A stretch of 64,000 bases of DNA from a virus, in the IMG/VR virus record IMGVR_UViG_3300031972_002304, positions 1 through 64,000 of that record; one strand, written 5' to 3'. Position 1 is the stretch's first letter, and every line of letters begins with the position of its first letter. Shown here piece after piece: positions 32,949 to 40,624 of this stretch. The notes beneath the pieces are model-generated. The model did no database searches. It was not told the origin of the DNA and saw only the letters and a list, made by a program, of their open reading frames with translations. The translations under genes were made by a program, and so were the position numbers.

Positions 32949-33121
32949 GTTGCGATCCTTCATGGTCTGTCGCAACGCCGTGCCAGACTCATCAGCATCT
33001 TGGCAGAAATTCCTAATCTGAGGGTCACTGGTTCGAATCCAGTCGGGATCACCAATCAAATCAGGAACTTGATGCTGCATCTGTCCTTGGCGTTGCGACC
33101 ATGTTGCGACGCCGTTGCGAC
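32949..33121. other. attP region with phased integrase arm-type repeats
   Basis: The core at 33011-33054 is the 3' half of a tRNA: anticodon loop CCTAA, stem, T-arm ACTGG-TTCGAAT-CCAGT, acceptor CGGGATC and ACCA. The 5' half of a tRNA is absent, so this is a phage attP and not an intact gene. Right of the core, GTTGCGAC occurs at 33092, 33103 and 33114, exactly 11 bases apart; left of it are GTTGCGAT at 32949 and the inverted GTCGCAAC at 32969. These look like integrase arm-type sites. The loop would give anticodon CCU, so the bacterial target is perhaps tRNA-Arg(CCU). Confidence 0.75.
33011..33054 (+). repeat. tRNA-derived attP core (3' half of a tRNA, probably Arg-CCU)
   Basis: TCCTAATCTGAGGGTCACTG starts the core and GTTCGAATCC, AGTCGGGATC and ACCA finish it. 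It provides the end of the anticodon loop, the T-arm, the acceptor strand and CCA, so integration would rebuild the host tRNA. Confidence 0.75.
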
Positions 33122-33123
33122 GC

Positions 33124-34311
33124 CTACGTTTTCGGCTTGTTCCTGGCGGCGACTCGCGCGGCCGCCGCGGCTCTGGTTTTGTCGAGCGTCCCGCGGCTGT
33201 AGATCGCCGTTGTCGCGATCTGCGAATGGTTCGCGTGGTGTCGCATCGTCTCGAGGTCGACGCCAGCCGTTGTGCCCTCGGTGACGCCTCCGGCGCGGCT
33301 GTCGCGGTTCCACACGCCATCGGGCACACCAGCCTTGCGCGCGATCGCCCGCCACATCTGGAAGAAGTTTCGATAGCGATAGGGCAGGCCGGTCGTCTCG
33401 TTCTTGACGATGGGCCCCAAGCGGTTCTCCGCAGGGATCAACGCCAGGCACTCGGCGACGAGCGGATAGGCCGCCGTGTCATGCACGGCCTGCTGACCGG
33501 TCTTCGTGGTCTTCTTCCGCAGCACGCCGTCGCGATCGATGTCAGACCACTGCACGCCGCCGCTCCACCGCTGGCCGCGATCGACGATTCCGCTGGCGCT
33601 CTCGCGGTTCGGCGTCCATTCCCCGATGACGTCGATCTGGCGCAGGGTGAGTTCGAACTGAAGGGCCTGGGCGATGGCGATGGAAGGCCGGCCCATCTCG
33701 ATCGCCTTCAGGATTATCGCGCTGCTCTGTTCGAAGGTGACGAATTCTGACCGGGCAGCCGGACTGGCGAAGCGCATGGCCGCCAAGATCGCCGCAAGCC
33801 TGGCGCACTCGGGGATGTCCATCGTGACGCCGAACTTCACGACGATGCGCAGGATCTGCATGGCCTTGAAAGCCCGGCGGACGCGCTCGGGGCCACCTTC
33901 GTCCCGAGGCTCGCGCAGCTTCGTGTACCAGCGCCGGAAGTCGGCGCCGTTCAGCCGGGCGAGGATGCGGTCGCCGACGGCTGTCTCCAGAAGGTCGAGG
34001 GATTCGCCGTACATGCGCCGGCTGTTGTCCTTCAGCGCGTGGAACGGGCTTTCCGGGGTCTTGCGGTAGAGCGTGATCAGGCCGCGCAGGGTGCCGTCGA
34101 AGCGCGCGCCGGCATCACCGTTGCCGGACAGCCATTCGAGCAGCTCGGCCGTGTAGCGCTGGCAGAGGTGGGCGATCGCCGCCTCGTCGGTTTCGTGGAT
34201 GCGGATCGTGGGCGTCGGGTAGCCGTCGGCTTTCTTGGAGATGGCCTTCGCCACCCAATAGAGCGCGGCGCCGCCGGCGCGCTTTCGCCGCTGGAGGCCG
34301 GGTGTTCTCAC
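33124..34311 (-). CDS. int: Tyrosine recombinase, phage integrase
   Basis: 395 residues on the minus strand. The N-terminus holds the arm-binding and core-binding domains (AIAHLCQRYTAELLEWLSGN, then RFDGTLRGLITLYRKTPES). The catalytic domain shows R224 in FELTLRQIDVIG, K270 in KKTTKTGQQAV, R339 in NRDSRAGGVTE, H362 in HHANHSQIATT and nucleophile Y371 in AIYSRGTLDK. The usual H-x-x-R box has Arg or Asp in place of the first His, a known variant. The gene ends 3 bases from the last GTTGCGAC repeat and is transcribed toward attP. Confidence 0.95.
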   Translation of the reverse strand: MRTPGLQRRKRAGGAALYWVAKAISKKADGYPTPTIRIHETDEAAIAHLCQRYTAELLEWLSGNGDAGARFDGTLRGLITLYRKTPESPFHALKDNSRRMYGESLDLLETAVGDRILARLNGADFRRWYTKLREPRDEGGPERVRRAFKAMQILRIVVKFGVTMDIPECARLAAILAAMRFASPAARSEFVTFEQSSAIILKAIEMGRPSIAIAQALQFELTLRQIDVIGEWTPNRESASGIVDRGQRWSGGVQWSDIDRDGVLRKKTTKTGQQAVHDTAAYPLVAECLALIPAENRLGPIVKNETTGLPYRYRNFFQMWRAIARKAGVPDGVWNRDSRAGGVTEGTTAGVDLETMRHHANHSQIATTAIYSRGTLDKTRAAAAARVAARNKPKT

Positions 34312-34556
34312 CAGTTTTCCTTTCCGTCGGGTTGCAGCGGCAGAGCGCCGCCGCCAGCATCGGGCCTCAAGCCCGCCCGCCGGTCAAGGAATTCGCGCAC
34401 AGCCGGCCAATATCGCCGATCGTGGAACATCGGATCGCGGCGTGGGAAGCCTTGCCGCTCGAGCACGGTCAGGCGCTCGGCGACCTCCTCCTTCTTCAAG
34501 CCAAGCCGGGTCGCAATCTCGGCGTCGGACAGGAAAAGACGCTCGGCCGTGCTCAT
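34308..34556 (-). CDS. Excisionase-like winged-helix protein
   Basis: 82 residues starting MSTAERLFLSDAEIATRLGL, then KKEEVAERLTVLERQGFPRR and a C-terminal PMFHDRRYWPAVREFLD. It has the layout of AlpA/MerR-type excisionases: helix, turn, short wing with basic residues. It overlaps the integrase start by 4 bases, the usual xis-int coupling, so it probably steers excision. The frame is open to 34640, but ATG 34556 fits relatives. Confidence 0.7.
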   Translation of the reverse strand: MSTAERLFLSDAEIATRLGLKKEEVAERLTVLERQGFPRRDPMFHDRRYWPAVREFLDRRAGLRPDAGGGALPLQPDGKENW

Positions 34557-34945
34557 CCCCGCGCTCCAGCATGCATGATCACCTTCAGCGCCTCGGCTTC
34601 GTTGCCGGTGACGGCGTAGAGGAGGAGGGCGATTCCGCACGGGTCGGCGATGCCGTGCATCTGCCAGAAGGCGAGCTCGTTCATGGAATGCTGCTCGCGG
34701 TGCTCGGCCGGGGTGAGCGGCAGAACGAACTCGTCCGAAGGCTTCCGGCCCTTGCCCGTGCTTGGCTTGCCGTGCTGGGGCGCGGCCATGCGCAGATGGC
34801 AGGCTTCGACGCCGAACTCGCCGGAGACGATCGAGGGCAAGGTCCGGATGAAGGCGAGGTGGCGCGGGTTCTCGCGCCGGCGTGTCTCGCGGCCGGACGG
34901 GTCGAGCGAGAAGGCGGTCGAGGGGCGGGGGATGATGCCGGCCAT
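34553..34945 (-). CDS. DUF968-type HNH-like nuclease
   Basis: 130 residues. HLAFIRTLPSIVSGEFGVEA, CHLRM, then PSDEFVLPLTPAEHREQHSM and NELAFWQMHGI match the DUF968 family, which has an HNH-like fold with Cys/His ligands and is found in lambdoid phage early regions. It overlaps the excisionase start by 4 bases. The longer frame from 35011 is not needed. Confidence 0.65.
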   Translation of the reverse strand: MAGIIPRPSTAFSLDPSGRETRRRENPRHLAFIRTLPSIVSGEFGVEACHLRMAAPQHGKPSTGKGRKPSDEFVLPLTPAEHREQHSMNELAFWQMHGIADPCGIALLLYAVTGNEAEALKVIMHAGARG

Positions 34946-34946
34946 G

Positions 34947-35642
34947 TCAGAGTACGCTCGCCGGCATGGCGTGGATGTTGCGGCGGTCGACCGTGAACGT
35001 GTAGGCGGCAATCCAAGGGTTCATCGCCGAGCCGAAGCCGCGCTTGGCGTTGAGGCTGTCCCAAAGGGTGCGGTAGCTTTCGCGAGGATCTGCGAAGTGC
35101 CGCTTGGCCATGTCGTCACCGCGCAGGTAGTCGTGCCAGCCCCACACGCCTGGCATCCCCGCCGCGTGATCCTTCTCGATCCCCTCGGCTTCCGCATCCT
35201 CATCGCTGATATCCTGCAGCCGCTGCACCCGGACATCTGTGACGGTGAGCGTCAGGCGTGAGGCCCACCGGGGCATGTGCATGGCCGCGCGAAGGCGGAC
35301 GAGGCCGACTGTCCGAAACGTCCAGCGCTCTCGTGATCCGTCGGCTTCGAAATGCACAGGCTCCTCACCTCCCATGTCGGACGGGCGAAGGTCATCATAG
35401 GCGATACTCGATCGCCACGCCTCGCGCACCCAGAGGCGGTCGCCTCGGGTATACCTAGGGCGGAAGGTGGCGCCATGGCGGATCAGCTGGTCGGCGGGCC
35501 ACGAGATGAGAATGTCGCCTGGGAGAAGCTTCTTGGCCTGCTCGCCGGAGAGGGGCAATGTCACCCGCCGCGTCTGCGTCTTTCGCCCGTCGAGAATGGC
35601 GCGCAACATCGGGGCACTGAAGTGGATAGGTTTGTCGCTCAC
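34947..35642 (-). CDS. ASCH/PUA-like domain protein (phage early protein)
   Basis: 231 residues, GTG start. KPIHFSAPMLRAILDGRKTQ then TRRVTLPLSGEQ is the front of a widespread phage protein with an ASCH/PUA-like RNA-binding domain. GDRLWVREAWRSS and MPRWASRLTLTVTDVRVQRL, then QDISDEDAEAEGI, are its other conserved blocks, ending in a FGSAMNPWIAAYTFTV strand. It is expected to bind RNA or nucleic acid. Its start overlaps the end of the DnaQ-like gene by 4 bases. Confidence 0.75.
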   Translation of the reverse strand: MSDKPIHFSAPMLRAILDGRKTQTRRVTLPLSGEQAKKLLPGDILISWPADQLIRHGATFRPRYTRGDRLWVREAWRSSIAYDDLRPSDMGGEEPVHFEADGSRERWTFRTVGLVRLRAAMHMPRWASRLTLTVTDVRVQRLQDISDEDAEAEGIEKDHAAGMPGVWGWHDYLRGDDMAKRHFADPRESYRTLWDSLNAKRGFGSAMNPWIAAYTFTVDRRNIHAMPASVL

Positions 35643-36187
35643 GCCGCCCTCCTGTCGCAGATGCCCCACCACAGCGCGGCGACGGCGCGGACGCCGACGG
35701 TTTCCTTGAACTCGATCGCGGCCAGCTTCTCGACGGCCGCCTCGAACTTCATCGCCTTGCCGCCGTTTGCGACCTGGGCGGCCTCGACCAGCGCGCAGCG
35801 GCGCGTCAGGCCGGGCCGGCGCCACTCGGGCGGCGCGGCCTTGATCCGGTCGAGCTCGATGTCGATGACGCGGGAGGCGAACTCCTCGCTGTAGGCGACG
35901 ATCTCGCCGGCGGACCGGACGAGATCCATGAAGACGCCGAGCGCGGCCCGTGCACGGACGCCGTAGAGTTCGGCGCGGCGCGGCGACACGTCGTGCTTGG
36001 CGCGGGCCCCGTCGCTGCTCGTCCAGCCTTCGGGCCGGATGAGCGCGCACATTGTGGCGGCCTCCTCGCGCTTGGCGTCGAAGAGGATGGCGCCGAGCTT
36101 GACCATGCGAGGCTGCGACGGATCGCCGAGCGGCCGGTCGAACTTCACCAGCCCGGTCGTGTCGGTCTTGAAGACGAGGATCGACAT
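35639..36187 (-). CDS. DnaQ-like (DEDD) exonuclease fold with lost catalytic residues
   Basis: 182 residues. The layout is that of phage 3'-5' exonucleases: ILVFKTDTTGLVKFDRPLGD followed by PSQPRMVKLGAILFD and KHDVSPRRAELYGV. Every catalytic box is changed: the DxE motif FDTETTG reads FKTDTTG, the second box AHNxxFD reads AYSEEFASRV, and the C-terminal HxAxxD box is replaced by VGVRAVAALWW. The fold appears kept while catalysis should be lost, unless the residues moved. It lies in the leftward early operon. Confidence 0.65.
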   Translation of the reverse strand: MSILVFKTDTTGLVKFDRPLGDPSQPRMVKLGAILFDAKREEAATMCALIRPEGWTSSDGARAKHDVSPRRAELYGVRARAALGVFMDLVRSAGEIVAYSEEFASRVIDIELDRIKAAPPEWRRPGLTRRCALVEAAQVANGGKAMKFEAAVEKLAAIEFKETVGVRAVAALWWGICDRRAA

Positions 36188-36190
36188 CGC

Positions 36191-36598
36191 TCAGCCCTCC
36201 GCGTCGATGCGATAGGCATGCCCGCACCGCCCGCAGGTGTAGACGGACATCATCGCGTCGTGCCGGGGCGTCCACTCGTGGGCGCACTCCGACCAGGTGA
36301 AGAACCGCGGCTCGAGCGTTCCGACGTGGATGGCGACGGCGACGCCGCCGCGCTGCGCCGGATCGAAGGTCGCGAAGACCCGGCATGCTTTACCGTCGAC
36401 GCGGCGGATACCGAGTTCGGCCAGAACCTTCGGCGCACCGGCGGCGAACAGGTTCCAGTAGGCGGGCGGGCTGATCTCCACCGCGTTCGGGAGCGGCCAG
36501 ACGATCGCGTCAGCGTCGAGCACGCCGAGGGCGGAAAGGACGTCGACGGTGGTCTCGTCACGGGCGAGGGTGGTCTCGTGGATCATGGCTGTGCTCAC
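36191..36598 (-). CDS. Hypothetical protein with C-terminal zinc knuckle
   Basis: 135 residues. GTG 36598 overlaps the helicase stop in the GTGA style; ATG 36586 is an alternative. PPAYWNLFAAGAPKVLAELG and a C-terminal CAHEW...VYTCGRCGHAYRI with CGRC supply a single zinc-binding knuckle. No family is recognised. Confidence 0.5.
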   Translation of the reverse strand: MSTAMIHETTLARDETTVDVLSALGVLDADAIVWPLPNAVEISPPAYWNLFAAGAPKVLAELGIRRVDGKACRVFATFDPAQRGGVAVAIHVGTLEPRFFTWSECAHEWTPRHDAMMSVYTCGRCGHAYRIDAEG

Positions 36599-37731
36599 AT
36601 TACGAGGGTCAGGTTCTCGGCCGCACGGGTGATGCCCGTGTAGAGCCAGCGGAATCGATCGGCGCGGAAGGCGGAGCTTTCGTCGAACAGGACGACGTTG
36701 CGCCACTGCGAGCCCTGGCTCTTGTGGACGGTGATCGCGTAGCCGTAGTCGAACTCCTGCGTGCCCATCTTCGAGCGCCAGTCGAGTTGCTTCAGCCGAT
36801 CGTCGCCCTGAAAGAAGTGCTCCCAGACATCGACCGGCACGAAGTGGCCGGGATTGTCGGCGTCCTGCACGACCATGCGGTAGATCTTGCCTTCGGGCGT
36901 CTTCTTCGCCCGGTTGTGCTTCTCAAGCTGCCAGAGGCCGCCGTTTAGGAGCCCGGCCGAGCTATCGTTGCGAAGGCAGATCAACGTTTCGCCCGGCATT
37001 GGGTCGGTGGCGTCGAAGCCCTTGAGGCTGCGGATGCGCGCGTTGTAGCGATGCCTCGTCATGTTCCGCCCGACGAGGATCGCATCCGACGCGAGCACCA
37101 TCTCGCTGTTGATCTCGCTGCTGGACAGGATCTTCAGACCGTCGGCATCAGCCCAGCCGAAGTCCTTCGCGTGACGCGCATCCGGCATCGTCCCTTGCCG
37201 GACGAGCGTCGCGAGTTGCAGGATCGGACTTTCGGCTGCCTGGCGGTGAACCTCGTCGAGCATGAAGTCGGGCCGATCGACTTCGGTGAACACGCCGACA
37301 TCCTTCCCGACAGGCGGAAGCTGCGCAGGATCACCGAGGACTAGGACCGGCTTTCGGAACGACAGGAGATCGTTCGCCAGCTTCTCGCCCACCATCGAGC
37401 ACTCATCGATGATGACGAGATCGACGTTGCGCATGTTGCGGTCGGTCTTCTTGTATTTGAACAGGCCGGTTTCCTCGTCCTGCTCACTGGCGTAGATCAG
37501 CGAATGGATGGTGGATGCGTCGCTGCAGCCTTTCTCGCGGAGCACCTTGGCGGCCTTGCCGGTGAACGCCGCGAAGGCGACCTTGCCGTTGTGCTGAGAG
37601 GCAAGATGCTTGGCGAGCGTCGTCTTGCCGGTGCCTGCGTAGCCAAAGAGGCGGAAGACCTGCTGGTCACGCTGCTTCAGCCATGCGCCGACGGCGTCGA
37701 TCGCCTTCGTCTGCTGAGGCGAAAAGTCCAT
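36595..37731 (-). CDS. RecD/Dda-like SF1 DNA helicase
   Basis: 378 residues. Walker A is GYAGTGKTTLAKHL at about residue 30, followed by AFAAFTGKAAKVLREKG (motif Ia), Walker B LVIIDECSMVG, motif III VLVLGDPAQLPPVG, and the C-terminal TVHKSQGSQWRNVVLF with YTGITRA. This is the RecD/TraA/Dda branch of SF1B helicases. Phage Dda-type helicases help start replication or remodel recombination forks. It belongs to the leftward operon with RecT. Confidence 0.9.
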   Translation of the reverse strand: MDFSPQQTKAIDAVGAWLKQRDQQVFRLFGYAGTGKTTLAKHLASQHNGKVAFAAFTGKAAKVLREKGCSDASTIHSLIYASEQDEETGLFKYKKTDRNMRNVDLVIIDECSMVGEKLANDLLSFRKPVLVLGDPAQLPPVGKDVGVFTEVDRPDFMLDEVHRQAAESPILQLATLVRQGTMPDARHAKDFGWADADGLKILSSSEINSEMVLASDAILVGRNMTRHRYNARIRSLKGFDATDPMPGETLICLRNDSSAGLLNGGLWQLEKHNRAKKTPEGKIYRMVVQDADNPGHFVPVDVWEHFFQGDDRLKQLDWRSKMGTQEFDYGYAITVHKSQGSQWRNVVLFDESSAFRADRFRWLYTGITRAAENLTLVM

Positions 37732-38192
37732 TATGCCACCTCACTCCTCGCCTGTTCGAATGACATCCCGGCCATGGCTTCGACGCTCTCGCGCAGCTGC
37801 TGGTCAGGGATTCCTGGGATGATGTCCGTGTGGATCTTCGCCATCAGGACATCGATGTATCGGGTCCAATCCTCGGCGCCCCATTCGGCGGTCGAGACTG
37901 GCGTGGCGCGGACGTCGCCGCGCCCGGTGATGATGACGGCATCGCAGTAGCCGCAGGAGATCAGCAGCTGCCGGTGCGCCTGATCGGCCGTCGGCCACAT
38001 CTCGGTCATCTCGACGAGCCGGTGGAGGAGCGCGCGATACCAAGCGACGAGGCGCTGGTTCGGCTTCTGCGTCGCGACGACGGTGACGAAGCCCCGGACG
38101 GCCAGCCGCTCGATCTCGTCCTTGTCCCGGGGGGCCGCGGCGATAAGAGCCTCGCCGCGGCGGTACATGAGGAGTTCGATCGGCATCACCAA
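37731..38192 (-). CDS. DUF1367-like recombination accessory protein
   Basis: 153 residues. MYRRGEALIAAAPRDKDEIE, then NQRLVAWYRALLHRLVEMTE and QLLISCGYCDAVIITGRGDV. This pattern of a KPK-like/NQR segment and a helical middle is similar to DUF1367 phage proteins that accompany recombination genes. The stop overlaps the helicase ATG by one base. The exact role is unknown. Confidence 0.5.
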   Translation of the reverse strand: MVMPIELLMYRRGEALIAAAPRDKDEIERLAVRGFVTVVATQKPNQRLVAWYRALLHRLVEMTEMWPTADQAHRQLLISCGYCDAVIITGRGDVRATPVSTAEWGAEDWTRYIDVLMAKIHTDIIPGIPDQQLRESVEAMAGMSFEQARSEVA

Positions 38193-38383
38193 CTCGCCAA
38201 GCTTGCGAGGATTGCGATCGAAAGGCCGAAGCCTGCCATGAGCATCGCGATGCGATCCCCCGTGCTGGTCTCAATCACCCAGCCGAAATCAAGGGTAACG
38301 AAGGCGATCAAGAGGTAGACGAAGATCGAGGGGCCGAAGACGATCAATGCGATGACGCCTATCGCCAAGAGGGTATCCTTCAT
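38186..38383 (-). CDS. Small two-helix membrane protein
   Basis: 65 residues, nearly all hydrophobic: LLAIGVIALIVFGPSIFVYL then LIAFVTLDFG, and LMAGFGLSIAILASLASW. It overlaps its neighbours by 7 bases and 1 base. Two or three membrane segments in an early operon suggest a superinfection-exclusion or membrane-associated regulator, but this is only inferred. Confidence 0.55.
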   Translation of the reverse strand: MKDTLLAIGVIALIVFGPSIFVYLLIAFVTLDFGWVIETSTGDRIAMLMAGFGLSIAILASLASW

Positions 38384-39657
38384 CAGCCCAGCCTTTCGAA
38401 CGCGTCGGCGAAGGCGCTGTCGAAATGCTCCTCCTTGTCGGCGGTGCTGAGCAGGCCCTCCTCCACGGCGGCCTCGACGTCGGCGAGGGCGATCTCGACG
38501 GCCTCCTTATCGCCTTCCTTGATGCGTTCGATGATGTCGTCGCGAAAAGCCACCGGGTCGAACTCCACTGCTTCGCCAGCGCCACCTCCGTCTGGAGCGC
38601 CGCCGTCGCCGTCGCCCTGGTCGGCAGCCGGCGGCGCCAAGCGGACGCGGTACTTTTCCTTGATCGCGACGATGCGATCGTACTGCTCCTGGTTTCGATG
38701 CCTCGGGCGCTGGTCGAAAACCACCCTCAGCTCGTCCAGATTGCCGGCCTTCGCCATCGCCGATTCCCACTTGCGCAGATCGGCGTCGAACGGATCTTCG
38801 TCGATCGTCTGCTCGCGCTTCGGCGGCGCGGGCGGCGTGGTCTGCTTCGGCGGGGCCGGCGGCGTCTTCTTCGCCTCGCTGGAATATTCCTTACGAAGTC
38901 GGTGGAAGGTCGCCTCGTCGATCTCCTCGGTCATACCATCGCCTTTTCCTGCGATGTTGGCCCCGTCGTCGGTCGACCAGACGCTGCTGCTTTCGCCATG
39001 GTGCCAGTAGCGCAGCACGGCCCCGACGCTCTGGTCGCTCTTGCTGCTATCGCCCTGCTTGGCCGGGGTCGGGGGAGACGGAGGAGTAACCGCCGGCGTG
39101 ACGTCGCGCATGTCGGCGATCTTCGCCGCCTCGTCCTCGTCGTAGACGCCGGCGAAGCCGAACGCATATCGTGCCGCCTGGATGAGCGTCTTGTGGCGCA
39201 GCATCCGGTGCTTCATCTTCCACGGGTCGGTCGCCCTGATGCACTCGATCAAGTATTCCGTGATGCGCACCGGCCGACTGCGGTCCTTCCGGTACATGAT
39301 GCAGGTGCAGGAGATCAGGTTGCCCTTGTCGTCGTGCTCGTCCTCGAATTCGAACCCGTCGCAGGCGGGGTGCGAATTGATCAGATGTACCCAGCCGTCG
39401 ATTGATACGACGGGCACGATGCCGCCGCCCTTCGCGGGGAACGCGTAAATCTCCTTCGTGAGCGGGTTCAGCCCGTATTCCTTGGCGACGAGGAGGAAAG
39501 CGGCGAACTCCTCGCGGGTGGCCGGCGCCTCGTTTCTGCTGGGCCTCATGCAGGTGGCGCGCACCGTGGCCTCGAACGCGTCGGGCTCCATGCCGAAACG
39601 CTCGGACATGGTTTTCAGGACCGAGCGCGGCTCGGCGGCGACGAGGGCGTTGCTCAT
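38383..39657 (-). CDS. RecT/Bet-family single-strand annealing protein
   Basis: 424 residues. EFAAFLLVAKEYGLNPLTKE then IYAFPAKGGGIVPVVSIDGW is the classic RecT/Bet core, with DDKGNLISCTCIMYRKDRSR and LRHKTLIQAARYAFGFAGVY. It forms rings on single-stranded DNA and promotes annealing. The last 200 residues are linker-like with Pro-Lys repeats (PPAPPKQTTPPAPPK) and an acidic tail, so it is much longer than lambda Bet (261). It overlaps its downstream gene by a base. The neighbour at 40625-41788 may be an exonuclease partner or adaptor. Confidence 0.9.
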   Translation of the reverse strand: MSNALVAAEPRSVLKTMSERFGMEPDAFEATVRATCMRPSRNEAPATREEFAAFLLVAKEYGLNPLTKEIYAFPAKGGGIVPVVSIDGWVHLINSHPACDGFEFEDEHDDKGNLISCTCIMYRKDRSRPVRITEYLIECIRATDPWKMKHRMLRHKTLIQAARYAFGFAGVYDEDEAAKIADMRDVTPAVTPPSPPTPAKQGDSSKSDQSVGAVLRYWHHGESSSVWSTDDGANIAGKGDGMTEEIDEATFHRLRKEYSSEAKKTPPAPPKQTTPPAPPKREQTIDEDPFDADLRKWESAMAKAGNLDELRVVFDQRPRHRNQEQYDRIVAIKEKYRVRLAPPAADQGDGDGGAPDGGGAGEAVEFDPVAFRDDIIERIKEGDKEAVEIALADVEAAVEEGLLSTADKEEHFDSAFADAFERLG

Positions 39658-40622
39658 GACATTTTCTCCGCCGCTTCGACACGGTCTATCGCGGCCTTCA
39701 GCAGGATGTTCAGCTCGGTGATGACGTACTGGCCGAGCGGCATGAAGATCAGCCGATCATCTGGCGGCAGTGCCGTGGTGAAGCCCTGCATCCAGCAGGC
39801 GAGGTCGGAGCAGGACGCGCTGAATTCCTCCAGCTTTTCCTTCGGCACGAAGACGGCGGTCACGCTGCCGTCGAAGTATGAGTCGTGCGGTACGCAGAGG
39901 GCATCCAGCCGGCTCTCGGCCCGCTGCATGTCGGCGAGAATGTCGTTCGCCCGGTCGCGCCACATCTCGACGTCGTGCTTCAGCCTGGAAGCTGTCGAGA
40001 CAAGCCGATTGACGACATCCTCGATGCTCTCGTGCGGTAGCGGTCGAATAATGCTGAGAGCGTCGCACAACGGTGCGAAATCGCTTCGGCAGGCTGAGCC
40101 ATGCTTCAGCCGGTCGATCTGCGAATGCAGCTTGCCGATTTCCTGCCGCTGATGTTCGGCAACCTGCCGCAGCCGATCGACAGACTGCAGGCACTCGTGG
40201 AAGACGGTCGAGCGGTGCCGGTTCGGACCGACCTTCTCGACGCCCAGCCGCTTGGCGAGGTGGTTTGCATCGGAGCGCGACAGACCATCGAAGACGTCGA
40301 TGCGCGTCTGCAGTTGCTCAACCTCCTGCCGCAGCCGCTCGTTCTCCTCGGCGGCGTGATGCGGGACGGGCGGGATCCACTCGGCGACGAGCCTAATCGA
40401 ATTGCCAAGAGGGCAACTTCCATCGGATCGGAAGGTCAGAAATCCATCGTGGAAATCGAACGCCTCGTCCAGATTGCGCTTCTTCATCGGCCCATGCAGG
40501 AAGCCGTCAGCGTCGACGTAGATCTTGCCGGCCTCGATCTTCAGCGGCGTGGCCGGCGCGCCTTCGACCTCGGCGAAGTCGGGATCGTCCAGGTGTCGTT
40601 TTCCGTCATCGATCGCGACCAT
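39654..40622 (-). CDS. Coiled-coil phage protein of unknown role
   Basis: 322 residues. The first 90 (MVAIDDGKRHLDDPDFAEVE) form a small folded domain, followed by a long coiled coil (HHAAEENERLRQEVEQLQTR, ESRLDALCV). AAGGAGG lies 10 bases before ATG 40622; GTG 40628 is possible. It sits between RecT and the 387-residue gene. The organisation resembles Ea22-like accessory proteins. Function is unknown. Confidence 0.55.
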   Translation of the reverse strand: MVAIDDGKRHLDDPDFAEVEGAPATPLKIEAGKIYVDADGFLHGPMKKRNLDEAFDFHDGFLTFRSDGSCPLGNSIRLVAEWIPPVPHHAAEENERLRQEVEQLQTRIDVFDGLSRSDANHLAKRLGVEKVGPNRHRSTVFHECLQSVDRLRQVAEHQRQEIGKLHSQIDRLKHGSACRSDFAPLCDALSIIRPLPHESIEDVVNRLVSTASRLKHDVEMWRDRANDILADMQRAESRLDALCVPHDSYFDGSVTAVFVPKEKLEEFSASCSDLACWMQGFTTALPPDDRLIFMPLGQYVITELNILLKAAIDRVEAAEKMS

Positions 40623-40624
40623 GA

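Noticed and set aside
33011-33054. A functional tRNA gene at attP
   Set aside because: Only the 3' half is present; the acceptor 5' strand and D-arm are absent upstream, so this is an attachment core.
35639-36187. An active 3'-5' exonuclease
   Set aside because: All catalytic acidic boxes are substituted, so activity was not claimed.
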